Shown one piece after another: positions 6,048 through 9,466 of a stretch of DNA of 9,466 bases (its first letter is position 1; each line of letters begins with the position of its first letter). The stretch is taken from positions 1-9,466 of the forward strand of contig JAUHZL010000077.1 in assembly GCA_030425945.1 (NCBI GenBank), in the 5' to 3' direction. The position numbers were made by a program, and so were the translations under genes. The notes under the pieces are model-generated. The model did no database searches and was not told where the DNA came from. It saw only the letters and a list, made by a program, of their open reading frames with translations. This DNA is from Alphaproteobacteria bacterium. Its GTDB lineage: Bacteria > Pseudomonadota > Alphaproteobacteria > Rhodobacterales > Rhodobacteraceae.

Positions 6048-6914
6048 ATGACGACGCCCGCACCCCCTCGCCCCCGCCTGACCGACCGGGAGACGCTGCT
6101 GCGGCACCGCGCCCGCGGGCGCGTGCTGCGCGGGACCGAGCGCCCGTTCCTGCATGACGAGGCGCGGGCCGAGCTGCAGGAGAGACTGCTCGAGGTTAAC
6201 AGGACCTTTACCGCCCCCGCGGTCGTGACGGGCCATCCGGAGCTGTGGTCCGACCTCGTGCCCGGGGCGACCGTGGTCCCGGATGACGAGGTGCTGGACC
6301 TTCAGCCCGGGGCGCATGACCTGGTGATCCACGCGCTCTGCCTGCACTGGGCCGACGATCCGGTGGGCCAGCTGATCCAGTCGCGCCGCGCGCTGCGTCC
6401 CGATGGCCTGTTCCTCGGCGTCTGCTTCGGCGGCGAGACCCTGACCGAACTGCGCACCGCACTCGCCGCGGCCGAGGCGCAGGTTCGCGGCGGCCTGTCG
6501 CCGCGCGTGCTGCCGCTGGGCGACCTGCGGGATCTCGGGGCGCTGCTGCAACGCGCCGGTCTCGCCCTTCCGGTCGCCGACCAGTCGCGCCTGACGGTCC
6601 ATTACACGGGATTTTCCTGCCTCGTGGCGGACCTCCGCGCGATGGGCGAGACGAATGCCCTCGCCGCGCGTGATCCAAAGCCGATTCCCCGCCGTATGTT
6701 GAACGACGCGGCGGAACAATACGCCGCACACCATCCGGGGCCGGACGGCACATTGCGCGCCACCTTCGACCTCGTCTACCTCACCGGCTGGTCGCCCTCC
6801 CCCGACCAGCCGAAATCGCTGCGTCCGGGCTCGGCCACGGTGCGGCTCGCCGACGCGCTCGGAACGGTGGAACGCGATCCCGCCGCGCCCGACGACGAGG
6901 GCGGTGCCGCATGA
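6048..6914 (+). CDS. NDUFAF5-like SAM-dependent methyltransferase-fold protein
   Basis: A 288-residue protein of the BioC/NDUFAF5-like class I methyltransferase group common in alphaproteobacteria. Family signatures are the N-terminal LTDRETLLRHRARGRVL (11-27), FLHDEARAELQERL (34-47), the motif IV-like HDLVIHALCLHWADD (90-104), GLFLGVCFGGETLTELR (120-136), GLSPRVLPLGDLRDLGALL (149-167), and a C-terminal PDQPKSLRPGSATVRLADAL (252-271). Human NDUFAF5 hydroxylates an arginine of complex I subunit NDUFS7; a comparable bacterial role is only inference. The usual glycine-rich motif I (GxGxG) is absent: the corresponding stretch, about 56-75, reads PAVVTGHPELWSDLVPGAT. SAM binding is therefore uncertain. 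The start is the first available ATG. The stop overlaps the hemH ATG by 4 bp, so the two are probably co-translated. Confidence 0.85.
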   Translation: MTTPAPPRPRLTDRETLLRHRARGRVLRGTERPFLHDEARAELQERLLEVNRTFTAPAVVTGHPELWSDLVPGATVVPDDEVLDLQPGAHDLVIHALCLHWADDPVGQLIQSRRALRPDGLFLGVCFGGETLTELRTALAAAEAQVRGGLSPRVLPLGDLRDLGALLQRAGLALPVADQSRLTVHYTGFSCLVADLRAMGETNALAARDPKPIPRRMLNDAAEQYAAHHPGPDGTLRATFDLVYLTGWSPSPDQPKSLRPGSATVRLADALGTVERDPAAPDDEGGAA

Positions 6915-8005
6915 CCGTCCCGGCATCGAAAGGCAACGGCATGAACATGATGTCCGCCACCCCGCTGGCCCACGCTCCCGCGGATCACCCGAAGGTCCGG
7001 TTCGGCAAGATCGGGGTCCTGCTGGCCAACCTCGGCACGCCGGACAACTACGACTACTGGTCGATGCGCCGCTACCTGAACGAGTTCCTCTCGGACCGTC
7101 GCGTCATCGACTACTCGCCGTGGCTCTGGCAGCCGCTGCTGCAGGCGATCATCCTGACCAAGCGGCCGTTCTCGTCGGGCGAGGCGTACAAGTCGATCTG
7201 GAATCACGACAAGGGCGAGAGCCCGCTGATGACGATCACCAAGGAGCAGACCGCGAAGATCACCGAGCAGATGAAGGCCCGGTTCGGCGAGGATGTCGTG
7301 GTCGATTTCTGCATGCGCTACGGCAACCCCTCGACCAAGTCGAAGGTGGACGCGCTGGTGGCGCAGGGCTGCCAGAAGATCCTGTTCTTCCCGCTCTACC
7401 CGCAATACGCGGGCGCCACGAGCGGCACCGCCTGCGACCAGTTCTTCCGCTCGCTCATGCAGATCAAGTGGCAGCCGATCGTCCGCACGGTCGAGCCCTA
7501 CTACGAGCACCCGCTCTACATCGAGGCGCTGGCTCAGTCGGTCGAGCGCGCCTACGCCGATCTCGGCGAGCGTCCCGACGTGCTGGTGGCCAGCTATCAC
7601 GGAGTCCCGAAACGGTACCTGATGGAAGGCGACCCCTACCATTGCCAGTGCCAGAAGACGACCCGCCTGCTGCGCGAACGGCTCGGCTGGCCGGAGACCG
7701 AGATCGTCACCACCTTCCAGTCCCGCTTCGGGCCGGAGGAGTGGCTGAAGCCCTACACCGTGGAAGAGGTCGCGCGCCTCGCAGAGGCCGGCAAGAAGAA
7801 GATCGCCGTGATCGCGCCGGCCTTCTCGGCCGACTGCATCGAGACGCTGGAAGAGATCAACGAGGAAATCCGCGAGAGCTTCGAGCACGCCGGGGGCGAG
7901 CAGTTCACCTATATCCCCTGCCTGAACGCGGATGCCGCCCACATCGCCGCGCTGAGCGCCGTGATAGAGGAAAACCTCCAGGGCTGGATCGCGCCGCGCG
8001 CCTGA
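6911..8005 (+). CDS. hemH: Ferrochelatase (HemH)
   Basis: A 364-residue ferrochelatase, which inserts Fe2+ into protoporphyrin IX as the last step of heme synthesis. Key elements are VLLANLGTPDNYDYWSMRRY (36-55), RYLNEFLSDRRV (54-65), FFPLYPQYAGATSGT (159-173), the active-site histidine His230 in VASYHGVPKRY, GDPYHCQCQKTTRLL (240-254), and the catalytic-pocket glutamate Glu311 in PAFSADCIETLEEI. Cysteines at 245, 247 and 309 are notable, but a [2Fe-2S] cluster is not shown. The ATG at 6911 overlaps the methyltransferase stop. An alternative ATG at 6941 (residue 11), preceded at 7 nt by AAAGG, is equally plausible because the first residues are not conserved. The gene ends 39 bp before a strong terminator. 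It is the heme-side competitor of the Mg-chelatase encoded nearby. Confidence 0.97.
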   Translation: MTVPASKGNGMNMMSATPLAHAPADHPKVRFGKIGVLLANLGTPDNYDYWSMRRYLNEFLSDRRVIDYSPWLWQPLLQAIILTKRPFSSGEAYKSIWNHDKGESPLMTITKEQTAKITEQMKARFGEDVVVDFCMRYGNPSTKSKVDALVAQGCQKILFFPLYPQYAGATSGTACDQFFRSLMQIKWQPIVRTVEPYYEHPLYIEALAQSVERAYADLGERPDVLVASYHGVPKRYLMEGDPYHCQCQKTTRLLRERLGWPETEIVTTFQSRFGPEEWLKPYTVEEVARLAEAGKKKIAVIAPAFSADCIETLEEINEEIRESFEHAGGEQFTYIPCLNADAAHIAALSAVIEENLQGWIAPRA

Positions 8006-8043
8006 CCGCGCGGCGTCACGCCGCCCGAGCCCTCCGGAAACGC

Positions 8044-8085
8044 AAAAAGAAAAAGGCGGCTGCCATCGGCAACCGCCTTTTCCTT
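8044..8085. terminator. Bidirectional intrinsic terminator between hemH and the small peptide gene
   Basis: AAAAGGCGG (8051-8059) pairs perfectly with CCGCCTTTT (8073-8081). After one C-A mismatch (8060/8072), an inner stem TGCC/GGCA (8061-8064/8068-8071) closes on a 3-nt ATC loop. On the plus strand the stem ends in TTTT-CC-TT. On the minus strand it ends in TTTTT-C-TTTTT, the complement of 8044-8054. It lies in the 99-bp gap between convergent stops and should terminate both hemH and the small gene, more strongly for the latter. Confidence 0.9.
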
Positions 8086-8104
8086 GTCAGTCCGTATCCG
8101 CGGA

Positions 8105-8281
8105 TTAGCGGTTTGCAGCAGCCAGAACGGCCAGCAGCAGCAGCGGAACGACGATCATCGGCGACGAGGACGAGGTGTCCTCAACGATGACCGGAGCTTC
8201 GATGACCGGAACTTCCAGGCCGCCGGCGAAGACCGAGGTTGCGGTCAGCGACAGAGCGGCTGCGAGAGCGAGTTTCTTCAT
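8105..8281 (-). CDS. Small exported, C-terminally membrane-anchored peptide (58 aa), unknown function
   Basis: A 58-residue ORF starting MKKLALAAALSL, preceded at a good distance by an excellent Shine-Dalgarno (GGAGGG, 8 bases upstream region 8284-8289), so the start is well supported. An upstream in-frame ATG would add four residues but overlaps that ribosome-binding site. Residues 1-19 form a classical Sec signal peptide with an AxA-like cleavage site after VFA. A short acidic and proline/valine-rich mature segment (20-36) follows, then SSSS (37-40), and a hydrophobic helix (about 42-56) ending in NR. After cleavage about 39 residues would remain, inserted in the membrane by the C-terminal helix. 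I recognise this as resembling small unannotated proteins of Rhodobacterales near hemH, but know no function. It converges on hemH across a shared terminator. Confidence 0.8.
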   Translation of the reverse strand: MKKLALAAALSLTATSVFAGGLEVPVIEAPVIVEDTSSSSPMIVVPLLLLAVLAAANR

Positions 8282-8435
8282 GTTTCCCTCCAAGAAATTG
8301 CCTGCCTATGCGATGGATACACCAAGGCTAGTATCAGGCACCAAGACTGTACCTCGTACGCCCGTTTAAACCAGCAACACCGCTCAAATGCAATGGCCCG
8401 GAAATGGCCTTGGCAGCGCCCGGATTGGGATGTCG
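8282..8435 (-). promoter_or_regulatory. Upstream region of the small peptide gene with candidate promoter and short repeats
   Basis: This 154-bp gap is locally less GC-rich than its surroundings. On the minus strand, TTGCAT (8393-8388) and TTTAAA (8370-8365) are 17 bp apart and could be -35/-10 elements. A second weak pair, TTGGTG (8344-8339) and TGTATC (8321-8316), is also 17 bp apart. Within the possible leader are a CACCAAG direct repeat (8320-8326, 8339-8345) and an inverted repeat GATAC-N10-GTATC (8316-8335). GGAGGG ahead of the start is the ribosome-binding site. Promoter calls are tentative. No intrinsic terminator for the L,D-transpeptidase gene entering from 8436 is evident. Confidence 0.4.
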
Positions 8436-9041
8436 TCAAATTAGCAACACCTGCGTTCCGACCTTCGCCAGGCCGTAGAGCTCGGCGATATGCTCGTTGA
8501 ACAGACCGATACATCCGTTCGACGAGCGCCGCCCGATCTTGCGCGTGTCGTGGGTGCCGTGGATGCGGTAGAACTCCCACGACAGGTAGAGCGCATGGGT
8601 CCCCAGCGGATTGTCCGGGCCCGGCGGCACGAAATCCGGCCACTCCGGATTGCGCAGCTTCATCGCCGGCGTCGGGCGCCAGCTCGGCCCTTCGACCTTC
8701 TGCACGATGCGGGTCTCGCCGCGCCGGGTCAGATCCTCGGTCAGCGGAACCGAGGTCGGGTAGAGCTTGTAGACACTCTCATCTTCGGACCAGTAGTGCA
8801 GCGCGCGGCTGTCGATATCGACGAGGATCGCGCCCCCGCGCAGCGATCCGAAATAAGGCCGCCAGTCAAGCGACCGGAAGCTGGAGATGTTGTGCCGCAC
8901 GGCGGCGGTGACTTCGGGCTCGATCTCGGTGCTGTTCGCCTGCTGGGCCACGGCCGGGAAGGCGACGCCCGCGCCCAGCGCGGCGGCACCGGTGGCCAGA
9001 AGCCGGCGACGGGAGAAGGGCCGGGTCGGATGGCTGCTCAT
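8436..9041 (-). CDS. L,D-transpeptidase (YkuD family) with Tat-like signal peptide
   Basis: A 201-residue exported protein. The N-terminus SRRRLLATGAAALGAGVAFPAVA (10-32) has a twin-arginine-like motif, hydrophobic core and AVA cleavage site. The catalytic YkuD segment runs from the histidine region YRIHGTHDTRKIGRR (158-172; His161/His164) to SNGCIGLFN (174-182), with Cys177 as nucleophile. Such enzymes make 3-3 peptidoglycan cross-links or attach proteins to peptidoglycan in the periplasm. The residue after CI is Gly instead of the more usual Arg (SHGCIRM/L in many members), a variant I consider compatible with activity. The ATG at 9041 is chosen because it places the signal peptide at the N-terminus and has GGAG 7-8 nt upstream. 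The frame stays open further upstream, but that stretch overlaps the divergent gene. Confidence 0.92.
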   Translation of the reverse strand: MSSHPTRPFSRRRLLATGAAALGAGVAFPAVAQQANSTEIEPEVTAAVRHNISSFRSLDWRPYFGSLRGGAILVDIDSRALHYWSEDESVYKLYPTSVPLTEDLTRRGETRIVQKVEGPSWRPTPAMKLRNPEWPDFVPPGPDNPLGTHALYLSWEFYRIHGTHDTRKIGRRSSNGCIGLFNEHIAELYGLAKVGTQVLLI

Positions 9042-9203
9042 GGTCGGACTCCGATCTTTTCCGGGACTGGTCGGGAAGGATACGCCCCCGCTCCCGGTGC
9101 GCAACTCAAAGGATCGTGCGTCTTGGCACCGATCTTTGGCGTTTCCATGCCACGGGAAACGGACTAGAGCAACGGGCGACACCGCAACGACCAAGGTGAC
9201 GGC
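9042..9203. promoter_or_regulatory. Divergent intergenic region between the L,D-transpeptidase and CAP lipoprotein genes
   Basis: This 162-bp gap must carry promoters for both divergent envelope genes. Ribosome-binding sites are visible at each end: GGAG for the leftward gene and AAGGTGA (9193-9199) for the rightward gene. No -35/-10 pair on either strand is convincing. A TTGGCAC (9123-9129) superficially suggests a sigma-54 element but lacks the required downstream GC. Confidence 0.5.
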
Positions 9204-9466
9204 ATGACGCGTCTCGGGTTCGCCCTCGTTTTCGTCCTCGCCGGGGTGACGGCCTGCGCGCCGCCCCCGCCGCAACTGGGGGCCGACGGCAAGCCGCTGC
9301 CCCGGGTGTACCGGATCACCAACGAGGCCGAGGTCACCTTCCGCATGCTCGACGGCGTCAACGCCCTGCGCGATGCCGCCGGGGTGCAGCGCCTGACGCT
9401 GAACGCCCAGCTGACCGCCGCCGCCGAGACCCACGCCCGCGACATGTCGCGCCAGAACCGCCCGTG
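9204..9466 (+). CDS. CAP/SCP-domain lipoprotein, 5' part only
   Basis: The gene starts at ATG 9204 with AAGGTGA just upstream and runs off the right edge; 87 residues are visible. The N-terminus MTRLGFALVFVLAGVTAC is a lipoprotein signal with a lipobox-like VTAC, so Cys18 would be lipidated. It is followed by a proline-rich linker (APPPPQ). From about residue 50, MLDGVNALRDAAGVQRLTLN then LTAAAETHARDMSRQNR matches the start of a CAP (cysteine-rich secretory / SCP / PR1) domain, whose conserved histidine is in the AETHARDM segment. Bacterial CAP-domain proteins are extracytoplasmic and their functions are poorly known. Divergence from an L,D-transpeptidase suggests an envelope role, by inference. 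The rest of the domain is outside the window. Confidence 0.82.
   Translation, partial: MTRLGFALVFVLAGVTACAPPPPQLGADGKPLPRVYRITNEAEVTFRMLDGVNALRDAAGVQRLTLNAQLTAAAETHARDMSRQNRP

Noticed and set aside
5907..7942. Long minus-strand open frames opposite the methyltransferase and hemH genes
   Set aside because: They mirror the third-position GC of the real plus-strand genes, show no recognisable motifs, and overlap both coding sequences completely.
8394..8409. Terminator-like repeat GGCC-N7-GGCC downstream of the L,D-transpeptidase gene
   Set aside because: The stem is only 4 bp, has no T-tract, and is explained by chance in GC-rich DNA.
9123..9140. Sigma-54-like promoter (TTGGCAC-N5-TTTGGC)
   Set aside because: The GC dinucleotide required at fixed spacing from GG in the -24/-12 consensus is missing (TG at that position).
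9042..9434. Upstream extension of the L,D-transpeptidase reading frame
   Set aside because: It would bury the Tat-like signal peptide internally and overlap the divergent CAP lipoprotein gene; the ATG at 9041 has a good ribosome-binding site.
1..9466. CRISPR arrays, insertion sequences, tRNA or rRNA genes
   Set aside because: No regularly spaced repeats, transposase motifs, terminal inverted repeats or tRNA-like cloverleaf segments were seen; nearly all DNA is accounted for by protein genes.

Overview
High-GC window from an alphaproteobacterium, most likely an aerobic anoxygenic or purple phototroph of the Rhodobacteraceae / Roseobacter group. This rests on a crtA-bchI-bchD-bchO operon (spheroidene-type carotenoid plus bacteriochlorophyll synthesis), a PpsR/CrtJ-type operator ahead of it, and typical alphaproteobacterial neighbours (ComF, NDUFAF5-like methyltransferase, HemH). 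All assignments come from reading motifs in the translated sequence; no database was searched.

Layout. Positions 1-860 (+): the 3' half of a carbon-nitrogen hydrolase, translationally coupled to a MarR-family regulator. Positions 822-5191 (-): the photosynthesis block, transcribed crtA, bchI, bchD, bchO. Every junction overlaps by 4 bp or is separated by 4 nt. bchO runs tail-to-tail into marR with a 39-bp coding overlap. Positions 5192-5247: a 56-bp spacer with a perfect TGTC-N10-GACA dyad and an overlapping second inverted repeat. Positions 5248-6024 (-): comF. Positions 6048-8005 (+): an NDUFAF5-like methyltransferase coupled to ferrochelatase hemH. A strong bidirectional terminator (8044-8085) separates hemH from a convergent gene (8105-8281, -) for a 58-residue exported, membrane-anchored peptide. 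Positions 8436-9041 (-): an L,D-transpeptidase with a Tat-like signal. It is divergent from a truncated CAP-domain lipoprotein gene (9204 to the end, +).

How they fit. BchI and BchD are two of the three Mg-chelatase subunits (BchH is not here), which commit protoporphyrin IX to bacteriochlorophyll. HemH, about 2.4 kb away, commits the same substrate to heme. BchO is the hydrolase-fold protein usually encoded with BchI and BchD. CrtA oxidises spheroidene to spheroidenone and is itself a heme enzyme. The window therefore holds enzymes from both sides of the tetrapyrrole branch point. The photosynthesis block sits between housekeeping genes instead of beside crtI, so this looks like an edge or separated piece of the photosynthesis gene cluster. 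I found no evidence of a new defence, mobile or CRISPR-like system. The points most worth checking are the operator architecture, the marR/bchO overlap, the methyltransferase lacking motif I, and the small membrane peptide.
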